In this document: one piece after another, positions 44,297 to 53,686 of the stretch | How positions within the stretch are numbered: the stretch's first letter is position 1 | Layout: every line of letters starts with the position of its first letter | Assembly (NCBI RefSeq): GCF_017094485.1 | Contig: NZ_CP064786.1 | Span: forward strand, 558,001 to 622,000 | DNA: 64,000 bases | DNA from: Natranaeroarchaeum sulfidigenes | GTDB taxonomy: Archaea; Halobacteriota; Halobacteria; Halobacteriales; Natronoarchaeaceae | Direction: 5' to 3' | Made by a program: the position numbers and the translations under genes | The notes under the pieces: model-generated | What the model saw: the letters and a program-made list of their open reading frames with translations, nothing else | The model's database searches: none | Told to the model about the DNA's origin: nothing

Positions 44297-44306
44297 TACA
44301 TGTCGG

Positions 44307-44981
44307 ATGATGACTGACATCGAACGTCAACCGGACGCCGAGGGGGAGTACCGAGAACACTTAGAGCGCAGTGCGACTGTCTGGGATCGGTGGAGCGACT
44401 GGTACTCGATGAGCGAGCAGGATTTCGAGCCGATACGCGAGGATCTGATCGGGCATCTCGGTCTCGAACCGGGTGATCGGGTACTCGAAATCGGCTGTGG
44501 CCCCGGCGTCAACTTCAAACCAGTGCTGGACGCGATCGGTGACGAGGGCCAGCTCGTAGCGATCGACTACAGCCCGGAGATGATCGCAAAGGCGAACGCA
44601 CGAGTCAATGAAAACCGGTGGGAGAACGTCGATGTGAGGCGTGCTGATGCAACGACCGCTGATCTGGGAACTGGGTACGACGCCGCGCTCGCGACGCTCT
44701 CGATGAGTGTAATGCCCGATGTCGAGCGAACGGTCCGAAACGTACGTGGGGCACTGACTGAGGGCGCACCGCTTGGTATTCTCGATCTACAGAGGTTTCA
44801 GTCAGGACCGCTCCGACTGGGCAACCCACTGTTGGCCCGGTTCCTTCGCTGGTACGCCAACTGGAACGTCGATGGAGATGTCCGGGCAGCGGTTGATGAC
44901 GTCTTTGGTGGGTATGAACTCCTCGGGACACATATGCTTGGGACGGTGTATACGCTCAAAGCAGGGCGGACAGTCGAGTAG
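44307..44981 (+). CDS. SAM-dependent methyltransferase, class I
   Basis: A 224-residue enzyme. Motif I is RVLEIGCGPGVNF (about 58-70), and the acidic loop after strand 2 is VAIDYSPEMIAKA. The overall pattern resembles the UbiE/phosphatidylethanolamine N-methyltransferase group. Two adjacent ATGs (44307, 44310) can start it. An imperfect palindrome sits in its promoter. The acceptor could be a lipid or quinone; not determined. Confidence 0.87.
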   Translation: MMTDIERQPDAEGEYREHLERSATVWDRWSDWYSMSEQDFEPIREDLIGHLGLEPGDRVLEIGCGPGVNFKPVLDAIGDEGQLVAIDYSPEMIAKANARVNENRWENVDVRRADATTADLGTGYDAALATLSMSVMPDVERTVRNVRGALTEGAPLGILDLQRFQSGPLRLGNPLLARFLRWYANWNVDGDVRAAVDDVFGGYELLGTHMLGTVYTLKAGRTVE

Positions 44982-45048
44982 TACGGGCAGGTATTTGAAC
45001 GCGCCGTCTCGCCACTAGTTTTTTATCTGTTGAACGAAAATTTCACAT

Positions 45049-46008
45049 ATGGACGCTATTGTTCTGGCTGGGGGGTTCGCTACGCGGATGTGGCCCATTA
45101 CTCGTCGCCGGCCGAAGATGTTACTTCCAGTGGGAGAGACAACAGTTATCGATCGAATACTCCAGCAGCTAGAAGACGACGACCGGATCGACACGGTCTA
45201 CCTGAGTACGAACGAAGCCTTCGCAGAGACGTTCAGAGAACACCTTGCTGATCGGGGGTACGACAAAACAAAGCTCTCCGTCGAGGACACGGTGGATGAA
45301 GACGAGAAGTTCGGCGTCGTCGGCGCGCTGTCCCAACTTGTCGATCGTGAAGATGTCGACGACGACCTCTTTGTCATCGCGGGGGACAACCTGATCGGGT
45401 TTGACCTCGGCGAGTTCCTCGACGAATTCGAGGTGAACGGTACACCTACACTCGCGGCCTACGACGTCGGCTCGCGTGAGAAGGCCAAGTCCTACGGCCT
45501 GGTCGAACTCGACGGCAACCGTGTCGTCGACTTCCAGGAAAAACCCGACGAGCCAAACAGTACAATGGTCTCGATCGCCTGTTACGCGTTCCCCTCTGAC
45601 TCGGTACGCTTCGATGAGTACCTCGAGGGCGACAACAACCCCGACGAACCGGGCTGGTATATCGACTGGCTCCAGTCGAACGAGCCGGTTCACGCCTTCA
45701 CCTTCGACGACGTCTGGTTCGACATCGGCTCGGCGGACTCCTATCTGGACACGGTCGAGTGGAAACTCGATAGCGGGTCGATGATCGACCCCGACGCCAC
45801 GGTCGAGAACTGCGAGATCGGCGAGACGGTCCACGTGATGGCCGGGGCGACCGTTCGCGATTCGACGCTCGAACGGACGCTCGTCTTCCCGGACGCCACG
45901 GTCGAGAACTGTAACGTCGACGAGACGATCCTCGATACGGGGATCGAGGTCGAGGATCTCCGGATCTCCCAGTCGCTTATTAGCGATATTTCAGTGATGG
46001 ACGACTAG
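45049..46008 (+). CDS. Sugar-nucleotide (NDP-sugar) pyrophosphorylase
   Basis: A 319-residue nucleotidyltransferase. The signature is VLAGGFATRMWPITRRRPKML (about residues 5-25, key G, R and K present), with an active-site Asp in VIAGDNLIG. The C-terminal third is a left-handed beta-helix with hexapeptide-like repeats (IGETVHVMAGATVRDSTLE). Such enzymes make UDP- or dTDP-glucose. A TATA-like TTTTTATC about 25 bases before the ATG implies a leaderless message. It converges with the phosphomutase gene, a neighbour in the same pathway. Confidence 0.88.
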   Translation: MDAIVLAGGFATRMWPITRRRPKMLLPVGETTVIDRILQQLEDDDRIDTVYLSTNEAFAETFREHLADRGYDKTKLSVEDTVDEDEKFGVVGALSQLVDREDVDDDLFVIAGDNLIGFDLGEFLDEFEVNGTPTLAAYDVGSREKAKSYGLVELDGNRVVDFQEKPDEPNSTMVSIACYAFPSDSVRFDEYLEGDNNPDEPGWYIDWLQSNEPVHAFTFDDVWFDIGSADSYLDTVEWKLDSGSMIDPDATVENCEIGETVHVMAGATVRDSTLERTLVFPDATVENCNVDETILDTGIEVEDLRISQSLISDISVMDD

Positions 46009-46035
46009 GTGTGGGGAGCTCCGGTTGCTTACGAT

Positions 46036-47406
46036 CTATACTAGTGGCTCGATAATGTCTCGACCCGCTTCGAGCAGGTTCGCCACCTGCTCGTCGCTGT
46101 CGGCTTCCGCGTAGACGCGCAGTTTCGGTTCGGTACCAGAGGGACGAACCAGCAACCACGCGCCGTTTTCGAGGAAGATCTTGAACCCGTCCGTCTCGTC
46201 GACCCGGTTGACGTCGATGCCGCGGATCGAGTCTGGCAGTGAGCCGTCCAGTTCGCGTAGTACTGCGGTCTTTCGGTCGTCGGGACAGTCGACGCTGATC
46301 CGGTCCTGATGGATGATTCCGTATTCGGCGACGATGTCGTCGACCCGATCGTCGAGAGGCCGTTCGACGTGTGCGCTGGCGATCACCAGGGCGAGCAAGA
46401 CACCGTCCTTGTTCAGCAGGTGGTCGGTCAGTCCGAAGCCGCCGGACTCCTCGCCGCCACAGAGCGCGCCCGACTCACGCATCCCATCGGCGACCCATTT
46501 GAATCCGACCGGCACCTCGACGGTGTCTTCACCGTGTGCTGCCGCGATCTTGTCGATCAGGAAGGTCGTTGAGACTGTCCGAACGGCGGGTCCGCTCTCG
46601 GATTCGAGCAGGTACTCGTACAGCGCTGCGTACAGGAGGTTTGGATCGAGGTAGCCCCGTTCGGGCGTCACCACCGCGATGCGGTCGGCGTCGCCGTCGT
46701 TGGCGATGCCGAGGTCGGCTTCACCACTCGTGACTCGGCTGGCGAGTCGTTCTAGCTTCTTTGCCGATGGTTCGGGTGATCCGCCACCGAACGTCGGATC
46801 GAGATCACAGCGCAGTCGCTCGATGTCCGCTCCGGCGGCTTCCAGCAGTGTGTCCGTGACGTCCCGACCGCTCCCGTGCATCGCGTCGTAGCAGATCGAC
46901 AGCCCCTGGATGTCGGTGTCGACGTATGTCTCCGCGTGTGCGTGATACTCGGGAACCAGCGGCTCCTCGCTCACGGTCCCTCGCTCGTCTTGGGGAAGTA
47001 GATCGGGTTCAGCGAGGAGTTCCTCTAACCGTTCGGTGACCGATTCATCGGCCGGAGAGCCATCGGTCCCGAGGAACTTGATCCCGTTGTACTCCGGCGG
47101 GTTGTGGCTCGCAGTGATGACGACCCCACCGTCGAGGTCCCGATCGTCGACGGTCCACGCCAGTACCGGCGTCGGCACGTCGCGCTCGCTGAGGACGACG
47201 TCGAGACCGTTCCCCGTGAGGACCTCCGTTACTGCCTCGGCAAACGCAGGTGACGTTTCGCGGGCATCGTAGCCGACGCCGACGTGCTGGGCGTCCTGCT
47301 CCCGGAAGTACGAGGCGGCCGCCTGTGCGACAATGCGGACTCGGTCTTCGGTGAAGGTGTCGAGCGTCGCACGCCAGCCGTCAGTACCGAACGAAATCTG
47401 CTCCAT
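46036..47406 (-). CDS. Phosphoglucomutase/phosphomannomutase
   Basis: A 456-residue alpha-D-phosphohexomutase. The phosphoserine loop is VVITASHNPPEYNG, the metal loop is ANDGDADRIAV, the sugar loop is GGEESGGFG, and the phosphate-binding loop is VRPSGTEPKLRVY. All four functional loops are intact. It opens MEQISFGTDGWRA; the ATG at 47406 is preferred to one four codons earlier. It should supply sugar-1-phosphate to the nucleotidyltransferase next door. Confidence 0.94.
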   Translation of the reverse strand: MEQISFGTDGWRATLDTFTEDRVRIVAQAAASYFREQDAQHVGVGYDARETSPAFAEAVTEVLTGNGLDVVLSERDVPTPVLAWTVDDRDLDGGVVITASHNPPEYNGIKFLGTDGSPADESVTERLEELLAEPDLLPQDERGTVSEEPLVPEYHAHAETYVDTDIQGLSICYDAMHGSGRDVTDTLLEAAGADIERLRCDLDPTFGGGSPEPSAKKLERLASRVTSGEADLGIANDGDADRIAVVTPERGYLDPNLLYAALYEYLLESESGPAVRTVSTTFLIDKIAAAHGEDTVEVPVGFKWVADGMRESGALCGGEESGGFGLTDHLLNKDGVLLALVIASAHVERPLDDRVDDIVAEYGIIHQDRISVDCPDDRKTAVLRELDGSLPDSIRGIDVNRVDETDGFKIFLENGAWLLVRPSGTEPKLRVYAEADSDEQVANLLEAGRDIIEPLV

Positions 47407-47523
47407 ATAATGATACAAGCACAGGAGCTATCAATAGCGTATTGGTTAGTGTATTGAAATATAAATGGTCGTCGCTGCACGCCCCCTGCGAACTGTTAAG
47501 GTCGGGACCTGTAACTATGATGT

Positions 47524-47892
47524 ATGGGATCAGCTACTGACCCGGGGGACACAGGGATGTCCCCGGTCACGTTTGAGATGGAGATCGATGACGGGCAGAC
47601 GGAGATCATCGTCACGGGAGACAGGGATACGGCGGTGATCGTCCGCTCGGATGGCGGCGAACACATCTATCTCCCTCCCGAGGACTTCGAGCGGGAACCG
47701 GAACGCGAAACACCCTACCAAAGCCAGCCACGATCGGGGCAACAGAGTTCCTACGAGCCCGCATCGGACGGGTCCGAGAGCCCCTATCGGTCGGGTGTCG
47801 ACATATCCTCGGTGGAGGGAATGCAGTCGACCAGTGATGGCTACGTGATCGTCCATCCGGAACCTGTTACTGACGTCCGGTTTCTGCGCTGA
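47524..47892 (+). CDS. Conserved haloarchaeal protein of unknown function
   Basis: A 122-residue acidic protein. The first part is beta-rich (VTFEMEIDDGQTEIIVTGDR, IVRSDGGEHIYLPPEDF) and the rest is low-complexity until SDGYVIVHPEPVTDVRFLR. No motif is recognised. A TATA-like GTTAAGG at about 47495 fits a near-leaderless start. It is convergent with the glycosyltransferase gene, nine bases apart. Confidence 0.65.
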   Translation: MGSATDPGDTGMSPVTFEMEIDDGQTEIIVTGDRDTAVIVRSDGGEHIYLPPEDFEREPERETPYQSQPRSGQQSSYEPASDGSESPYRSGVDISSVEGMQSTSDGYVIVHPEPVTDVRFLR

Positions 47893-47901
47893 CCGTCCGG
47901 G

Positions 47902-48954
47902 CTATCGCCCGGCAAGCTCCCTGTACAGCGCAACGTGCTCGTCGGCGACCTGCGCCCAGGTCCGTTCTTCGTACTCTATCGGTGTTGTCATCGCAAGCGC
48001 GCGCTCGATCCCATCGGCGATCGACGCCGAGTCCGGTTGGACCTCGATCACGCAGTCGTCCGGGAGGATCTCCGTCGCCCCGCTTCGACTCGCGACGACT
48101 CGCGTGCCGACCGAGAGCGACTCGACGATCGTAATGCCGAACGGTTCGGATAGCGACGGGGAGACGAACAGATCCGCGCTGGCGTAGTAATCCCCGAGTT
48201 CCTCCTGTGGGACGAACCCGACGAACCGGACTCGATCCTCGATACCGAGCAGCTCCGTGAACCGTTTGAGCTGGTCGGTCAGATGGCCCGATCCACCGAT
48301 GACTAGCGTCGCGTCCTTGCGCTGAAGCTTCGAAAACCCGTACAGGAGGTACGACAGTCCCTTCTGGTCGGTGTGTCGACCGACGAAAAACAGCATTTTG
48401 TCGTCGATTTCGAGTTCGGCTTTGAGATCACGTCCGGTCGGCTCCACCGACGTAAAGCCGTTATAGATGACGCGAGCGTCCGCGTCGAACTCCTCCTGAA
48501 TCCGACCACGGGTGAACTCGCTTACTGCGATCAGCTCGTCGGCACGGTTGGCGATTCGCTGTTCGATTCGTACCTCTCGCTCCGGCGGGGTTACGTTCCG
48601 GTCGACCGACAGCGAGTGGAACGTCGTGATCCACTCCACGTCGTGGGCCGTGCTCGCCCGGCTACCGGGTTCGTAGCCGAACCAGTCGTTCGTGTGGACG
48701 ATGTCCGCGTCGCTGGCGCGCTTCGAGAAGGCGCTGGCGAGCCGGGCAACCCGAGTAAAGATTCCACCTTCTCCAGTCGGCACGCCGTGGATACCCGGTC
48801 GATCCTCGGGAGCAAACTCCGCGGGCAATACCAGTTCAACCTCGATGTCGTCCCGCGGTGCCAGCTCCTCGTAGAGCCCGGCAATCGCCGTATCTAGACC
48901 ACCCGTAATGTTCGGTGGGTATCCCCAGCCGAGTAACAGTACTTTCGGAGGCAT
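47902..48954 (-). CDS. Glycosyltransferase family 4
   Basis: A 350-residue GT-B retaining glycosyltransferase. The N-terminal glycine motif is GWGYPPNITGGLD, and the donor-site motif is EPFGITIVESLSVG with the E-x7-E pattern. VGRHTDQKGLSYLLYGF and VIGGSGHL mark the C-terminal Rossmann domain. The ATG at 48954 is preferred; the frame opens 46 codons earlier without family-like sequence. It could use products of the nearby sugar-nucleotide genes to build glycans or alpha-glucans. Confidence 0.9.
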   Translation of the reverse strand: MPPKVLLLGWGYPPNITGGLDTAIAGLYEELAPRDDIEVELVLPAEFAPEDRPGIHGVPTGEGGIFTRVARLASAFSKRASDADIVHTNDWFGYEPGSRASTAHDVEWITTFHSLSVDRNVTPPEREVRIEQRIANRADELIAVSEFTRGRIQEEFDADARVIYNGFTSVEPTGRDLKAELEIDDKMLFFVGRHTDQKGLSYLLYGFSKLQRKDATLVIGGSGHLTDQLKRFTELLGIEDRVRFVGFVPQEELGDYYASADLFVSPSLSEPFGITIVESLSVGTRVVASRSGATEILPDDCVIEVQPDSASIADGIERALAMTTPIEYEERTWAQVADEHVALYRELAGR

Positions 48955-49104
48955 GCCAGTTGTTACCGAATTGTCCGTGGTGGTCAAATAGCTTCGTGTC
49001 GAACCCCGTGGTGATTCGTGTCGAACCGGGTGAACCGGTCGCCAGAACTGGGCGACTAACGGTCCTCCTCTGTAGCGACAGATGGTGCTCACAACTCGAA
49101 GACG

Positions 49105-50280
49105 CTATAGCCGCTCGACGATCGTCGCGATTCCCTGCCCGAAACCGATGCACATCGTCGAGAGGCCGATGTCGTTCCCGGTCCGGTCGAGTTCGTGGAC
49201 GAGTTTCGTCAGCAGGGCCGCGCCGGTCGCGCCAAGCGGGTGGCCGTGCGCGATTGCGCCGCCGTTGACGTTGGTAGCACCCCAGTCTGCCCCGATCTCG
49301 TCGAGCCACGCGAGTACGACAGAGGCAAAGGCCTCGTTGACCTCGAAGAGGTCGATGTCGTCGACCGTCATTTCGGCGTCGTCGAGTACCTGTTCGGTCG
49401 CCGGAATCGGCCCCGTGAGCATCGTGATCGGGTCGACACCGACGACTGCTGTCTCGACGATCCGGGCCATCGGGTCCCAGCCGTGTCTCTCGGCGGCGGC
49501 CTCGCTCGTCACCAGGAGGGCACTTGCCCCGTCGACGATTCCCGAGGAGTTTCCAGCGTGGTGAATCCCATCACCCTCCTCGCGGAAGGCAAGGGGGAGG
49601 TCGGCGAGGTCCTCAGCGGTCGTTCCCGGTCGCGGGTGTTCGTCGCGCTCTACCCGGATCGCCTCGTTCTCGAGCGTCGTCTCCACGGGCGTGATCTGGT
49701 CGTCGTACCGCCCCGCCTCCCACGCCTCTCCCCAGCGTCGCTGGGACTCGGCGGCAAGTTCGTCCGCCTCTCGCCTACTGAATCCGTACTCCTCGGCGAT
49801 CCGCTCGGCACCCTCTCCCTGCGAGGTCGCTTCCTCGAAGTGCTGGAAGTACGAGTCGGTCAGTGCGTGCTCGTCGACGACACCGTGCTCGGCGTTCCCG
49901 TCGCTGCCCATCGGTACTCTGCTCATGTGTTCGACGCCACCCGCGACGAGCACCTCGTGAAACTCCGCTCCCACCGACGAGGCTGCCCAGTTGACCGCCT
50001 GCTGGCCGGAGCCACACATCCGATTTAACTGGACGCCGGGAACCCCTTCGCCCCACCCAGCCACCATCGGTGCGATCCGGCCGATATTCAACCCTTGCTC
50101 GCCCACCGGCGTCACGCAGCCATACACCACGTCTTCGACGACCGCGGGATCGAACCCGACGCGGTTTTCGAGCCCGGCGAGCGGTTCGGCCGCAAGATCC
50201 TGTGGATGTGTGTCTCGAAACGCGCCGTCGTGTTTTCCAAACGGTGTTCTGACCGCGTCGACGATGACTGCATCGTTCAT
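49105..50280 (-). CDS. Acetyl-CoA C-acyltransferase (thiolase)
   Basis: A 391-residue thiolase. The acyl-carrying Cys is C89 in NRMCGSGQQAVN. The catalytic His is in GGAIAHGHPLGATGA, and the second Cys in LSTMCIGFGQGIA. The ATG at 50280 (MNDAVIVDAVRTPFG) begins the conserved part. Full length and intact. It may serve fatty-acid breakdown or acetoacetyl-CoA formation. No other beta-oxidation gene is adjacent. Confidence 0.94.
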   Translation of the reverse strand: MNDAVIVDAVRTPFGKHDGAFRDTHPQDLAAEPLAGLENRVGFDPAVVEDVVYGCVTPVGEQGLNIGRIAPMVAGWGEGVPGVQLNRMCGSGQQAVNWAASSVGAEFHEVLVAGGVEHMSRVPMGSDGNAEHGVVDEHALTDSYFQHFEEATSQGEGAERIAEEYGFSRREADELAAESQRRWGEAWEAGRYDDQITPVETTLENEAIRVERDEHPRPGTTAEDLADLPLAFREEGDGIHHAGNSSGIVDGASALLVTSEAAAERHGWDPMARIVETAVVGVDPITMLTGPIPATEQVLDDAEMTVDDIDLFEVNEAFASVVLAWLDEIGADWGATNVNGGAIAHGHPLGATGAALLTKLVHELDRTGNDIGLSTMCIGFGQGIATIVERL

Positions 50281-50361
50281 ATCAGATACTGTATTTCGAC
50301 CGGAGAACAATAATGATCAGTGCCCACAACAGAGGGACCTTCCGTTCAGGCTCGCCCCGGA

Positions 50362-50727
50362 TCACTCCGCGCGTCGAAACTGCTCCTGTACCCGATCCAT
50401 TCGGCATTCGACACAGCGGTCGTCGGCGAAACACGCCACGTTGTCGTGTGGACAGTCGTGCTCGTCGATATCGACCGACAGGCTGCGTTTCGCGCGGTGC
50501 CACTCGCGTTCCCAGTCCTCGATGTTCATCTCCCGTGACGTGAAGACGACCTCGTCGTCTCGGTCGACGATCTTCGCGGCCGTGACAGCATCCATGTGGG
50601 TCTTGATTTTTCCAATCGCTTCCCGGAACGACGAACAGGTGAGTTCGTCGACGCCCTCGTCGTCGTCGAGGAGTCGAACAGTGACAGTGCCGTCGTACTC
50701 CTCCGTAGGATCCAGCCTGTCGGTCAT
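50362..50727 (-). CDS. Conserved protein with C-terminal Cys cluster
   Basis: A 121-residue protein. Residues 1-90 are mixed alpha/beta (DGTVTVRLLDDDEGVDELTC then VVFTSREMNIEDWEREWH). The C-terminus carries CPHDNVACFADDRCVECRMD, which has four Cys and one His that could bind zinc. I do not recognise a named family. Its gene stands alone between thiolase and the isomerase, all on the same strand. Confidence 0.65.
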   Translation of the reverse strand: MTDRLDPTEEYDGTVTVRLLDDDEGVDELTCSSFREAIGKIKTHMDAVTAAKIVDRDDEVVFTSREMNIEDWEREWHRAKRSLSVDIDEHDCPHDNVACFADDRCVECRMDRVQEQFRRAE

Positions 50728-50826
50728 AGTTCGTACTGCTTCGACGTAGTACAAAAACGTGGGACCCGCACAGACCGAATTGGTCCGAAGTGGAAACCAA
50801 TCGAGATCCTGTCCGAAACTGGTCGT

Positions 50827-51678
50827 TCAGAACTGTATCACGCCGTCCTCCGTGACGACCTGATCAATCAAGCGCGTCGGCGTTCGATCGTACAGCGGGT
50901 TCTCAATGTCGATGCCCTCTGACGGTTCGAGCATCACTTCGCTGCCCGATCGGTAAGTCTGCCGGAACTCGAAGCCGTCGCCGATGAACTTCGACGATGA
51001 GCCGACGATCGTCATCGGAACGTCCAGATCAGCAGCAGTAGTGGCGATCGGGTACGTTCCCACGCGGTTGTACACTTCGTCTCCGATGAGACAGTTCATG
51101 CCAACAATCACCCGATCACAGTCAGGGAGAACCGTCCCCATCGCGCTGTCGACGATCAGCCGCACGTTGACGTTCTCGTCGTCAGCGAACTGGCGGGCCG
51201 TCAGCCGGCCGAAGAAGTTCGGCCGGGTTTCAGTGACGTACAGTGTGAACTCCGTTCCGGCATCGCTTGCGTATTCGAGAGTTAGCGTCGCAGTCGAGGA
51301 GTTCGAGTGGGTCAGGATCGTGTCACCGTCCTCGATGAGACTTGCTGCTCGCGAGGCTGCACCCTCCTTGCTCTCCTGGACTTCCGTGATGACCTCGTCG
51401 ACGGCCCGTTCCAGTTCCGCCTTCGCCTCGGCGACGGTCTCCAGATCAGCACCCGAGACAGCAGTGATAATCCGACGCTGAGTGGTATTGAGGGGTGCGT
51501 GTGACCGGTTAGCCCCTTTCAGTACTCGGCTATTGCGTTCCAGATCACGCTGGAACTCCTCTATCGAGCGATACTCCCGATCGAGCAATTCGAGCAGCGC
51601 CTCTGCCGCCCGAACGGTGACGTGGGAGGCGCTACGAGTCTGCATCTCTGTGATTTCTCTGACGGTTTCGTCGATCAT
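50827..51678 (-). CDS. eIF-2B-like / ribose-1,5-bisphosphate isomerase family
   Basis: A 283-residue protein of the eIF-2B alpha/beta/delta family, which includes archaeal ribose-1,5-bisphosphate isomerase. The helical N-terminal domain (1-110) precedes a Rossmann-like part with DTILTHSNSSTATLTLEYA, VTETRPNFFGR and VIVGMNCLIGDEVYNRVGTY. An active-site Cys/Asp arrangement (VGMNC then DCDRV) fits the isomerase better than a translation factor. The ATG at 51678 is the likely start. The gene lies 91 bases after the fructose-bisphosphatase gene, on the same strand. Confidence 0.82.
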   Translation of the reverse strand: MIDETVREITEMQTRSASHVTVRAAEALLELLDREYRSIEEFQRDLERNSRVLKGANRSHAPLNTTQRRIITAVSGADLETVAEAKAELERAVDEVITEVQESKEGAASRAASLIEDGDTILTHSNSSTATLTLEYASDAGTEFTLYVTETRPNFFGRLTARQFADDENVNVRLIVDSAMGTVLPDCDRVIVGMNCLIGDEVYNRVGTYPIATTAADLDVPMTIVGSSSKFIGDGFEFRQTYRSGSEVMLEPSEGIDIENPLYDRTPTRLIDQVVTEDGVIQF

Positions 51679-51769
51679 GTTATTTCCATTCGCCTTCTGT
51701 CGCGTCATCTATTGTCATTCGAGCAATTGCTGCTGGAATTTCGTTGACTGCGTGCAGCTCCCAGTCTGT

Positions 51770-52621
51770 TCACGAACCGTCACCCATGTGGGCCTCGACC
51801 CGCTCGATCAGGTCCTCGTTGCCGAGGAACGTCGGCGTCCGCGCGTGGAGTCCGTCGGGTTCCACATCGAGTAACGATTGCGTGCCGTCGGTAGATCGTC
51901 CGCCGATTTCCTCTACCAGATAGGCAAGCGGCACTGCTTCGTAATAGACTCTGAGTTTGCCGTCCGGATACTCCGTGGTTGCCGGATAGCCGAACAGTCC
52001 ACCATACTCCAGCACCTGCGCGAGGTCGGCGACCGTTGCGCCGCCGTACCGTGGTTTTAGATGCTGTTCGAGCTCTTTGGCGAGCTCATTGAACCCCTCC
52101 GAGCGGGCGTACTTCTTTCCGGCGAGGCCGATAACCTTCGGGTCGTCCGGGAGCGAGAACTCGCCCCATCGCTCACTGAACCCGTCGCGCAGCAGATATT
52201 CCTGAACGATTTCCCTGTCATCTCGAGCAACCGTCATCGTGGTGTAGGGGCCATACAGGACCATCATCGCGGCGCACAGTTCCCTACCGGTGGCCGGTAG
52301 CTCCGCCTCGTAGACGCCGACGATCGTCCCGACGGAGTTGTTCGAGGCCAGGTTCGAGGAGCCATCGAGCGGATCGATCGTGACGACGTAGCCCTCACCA
52401 CAGTCGATTGCGGCGTCACGCTCCTCGCTGACGTAGCTCCCGACAGCATCGAGCGCCGAGAGCTTGTCGAAAAACAGGTGATCGGCCCAAACATCGGCGT
52501 CCGTCTGTTTATCACCGCTTGCGTTTACGCTAACCCGTGATTGAGCGTGGTTGGGAAGGTTCGTGTTCACGTAGTGAGCCGTCTGTTGGATCGTCTGTAC
52601 GATCTGGTCCATCGCTTTCAT
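51770..52621 (-). CDS. fbp: Class 1 fructose-1,6-bisphosphatase
   Basis: A 283-residue gluconeogenic phosphatase. The metal site is [16 protein letters not shown] (about 81-96), and the substrate loop is [16 protein letters not shown]. The N-terminal helix [14 protein letters not shown] is typical. A GATATTAG TATA-like element lies about 33 bases before the ATG at 52621; a second ATG at 52612 is possible. It is upstream of the isomerase-like gene, which suggests linked sugar-bisphosphate chemistry. Confidence 0.92.
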   Translation of the reverse strand: MKAMDQIVQTIQQTAHYVNTNLPNHAQSRVSVNASGDKQTDADVWADHLFFDKLSALDAVGSYVSEERDAAIDCGEGYVVTIDPLDGSSNLASNNSVGTIVGVYEAELPATGRELCAAMMVLYGPYTTMTVARDDREIVQEYLLRDGFSERWGEFSLPDDPKVIGLAGKKYARSEGFNELAKELEQHLKPRYGGATVADLAQVLEYGGLFGYPATTEYPDGKLRVYYEAVPLAYLVEEIGGRSTDGTQSLLDVEPDGLHARTPTFLGNEDLIERVEAHMGDGS

Positions 52622-52816
52622 TGTTCTCTCTGGCTGCAGGCGTCGGTTCTAATATCCATTCTAACTATGCATAGGTTGTGCCAGTTTATCATACTAGTTA
52701 ATATCAATTGACATTCAAACGCGCAACACGACCTGATACGGGTTGGTACCCGCTGCAGCCCGCGTTCTAGGGTGGCCCCGAGCAGCTAGAGGAGATCAGA
52801 AATGATCGCTACGTGC

Positions 52817-52966
52817 TCACCGACCGTCAGATTCCTCACGAACGGGGATCACGACGAAATCGTCGGTTTCCATCTCGAAGGAGCGTTCCGAGGAGGCCCC
52901 CCGACTGGCAGGCTCTCCCTCCTGTGGTGACGACAGCCACCGTCGAAGCCGGGTGAACAACCACAT
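52817..52966 (-). CDS. Leaderless micro-ORF, 49 residues
   Basis: The frame reads MWLFTRLRRWLSSPQEGEP and ends DFVVIPVREESDGR. An amphipathic basic start is followed by an acidic haloarchaeal-style tail. TTAAGTAA (52994-52987 on this strand) lies about 25 bases before the ATG, the right distance for a leaderless gene. Codon choice is GC-rich at third positions in the second half. It fills an otherwise empty 460-base gap between fbp and the deaminase gene. No family known. Confidence 0.5.
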   Translation of the reverse strand: MWLFTRLRRWLSSPQEGEPASRGASSERSFEMETDDFVVIPVREESDGR

Positions 52967-53082
52967 ACTCGGGAATGAGAGTACACTTACTTAACTATCA
53001 GTCAGACAACTGTCCGCTCTTCGCAAGACGACTGTGGGAAACGGGGCAGCCGTGAACGGGGCCCGAAGCGCGGAGTCGGAAC

Positions 53083-53547
53083 TTACCATCCGTACTCTTT
53101 GTGTATATTCCGGCCTGCTCCGTTACATATTGGTCCGACAACGGTCGTGATGTCGTCGAGAATCGCCGCGGACCGTACCGGTGGAGCTTTCCCAGCAAGG
53201 TCGTCAAGCTCGTCGCCGCCGACGCTGTAGACCACTCGCGCGAATCCAGCTGCTCGCATCCCACCTGCACACATCGGACACGGCTCCGTACTCGTATACA
53301 TCACTGTAATGGCGCGTTCTTCGGGCGTCAGCTCCCGACAGGCCCGATAGGCCAGATGCAACTCCGGGTGGCGGCGTCGGTCATTCTCCGTATTCACCCG
53401 GTTCGATTCGGCCATGATCACCTCGTCGTCCCGGACCAGTACTGAGCCGAAGGGCTCGTCGCCACGGGCCGCCGCCTCGCGGGCGAGCGAGAGCGCCTCT
53501 TGCATGTGGGCGTCGTGATCGAACTCGTCGAAAGCACTGTCAGTCAT
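53083..53547 (-). CDS. Nucleoside/nucleobase deaminase
   Basis: A 154-residue zinc deaminase of the CDA/guanine-deaminase fold. The zinc and acid site is H60-P-E62, followed by PC90PMC93. GSVLVRDDEVIMAESNRVNT is the usual substrate-side strand. The Pro in HPE replaces the more common Ala, which is tolerated. The C-terminus is ICNGAGRNIHKEYGW. The ATG at 53547 is preferred to one at 53589. It could act on guanine, guanosine or cytosine compounds. Confidence 0.88.
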   Translation of the reverse strand: MTDSAFDEFDHDAHMQEALSLAREAAARGDEPFGSVLVRDDEVIMAESNRVNTENDRRRHPELHLAYRACRELTPEERAITVMYTSTEPCPMCAGGMRAAGFARVVYSVGGDELDDLAGKAPPVRSAAILDDITTVVGPICNGAGRNIHKEYGW

Positions 53548-53686
53548 TGTCCGATAGTAGGGGGGTCGGCCAATAAATACACGTGGCAACCAGCGATGAG
53601 ATCACGGTCGCGGATACCGACCCCGATGGGATCATTGTGGAGCCCATCAAAACTGAGCGGTAGGCTACCGGACAGTCGCTCCAACC

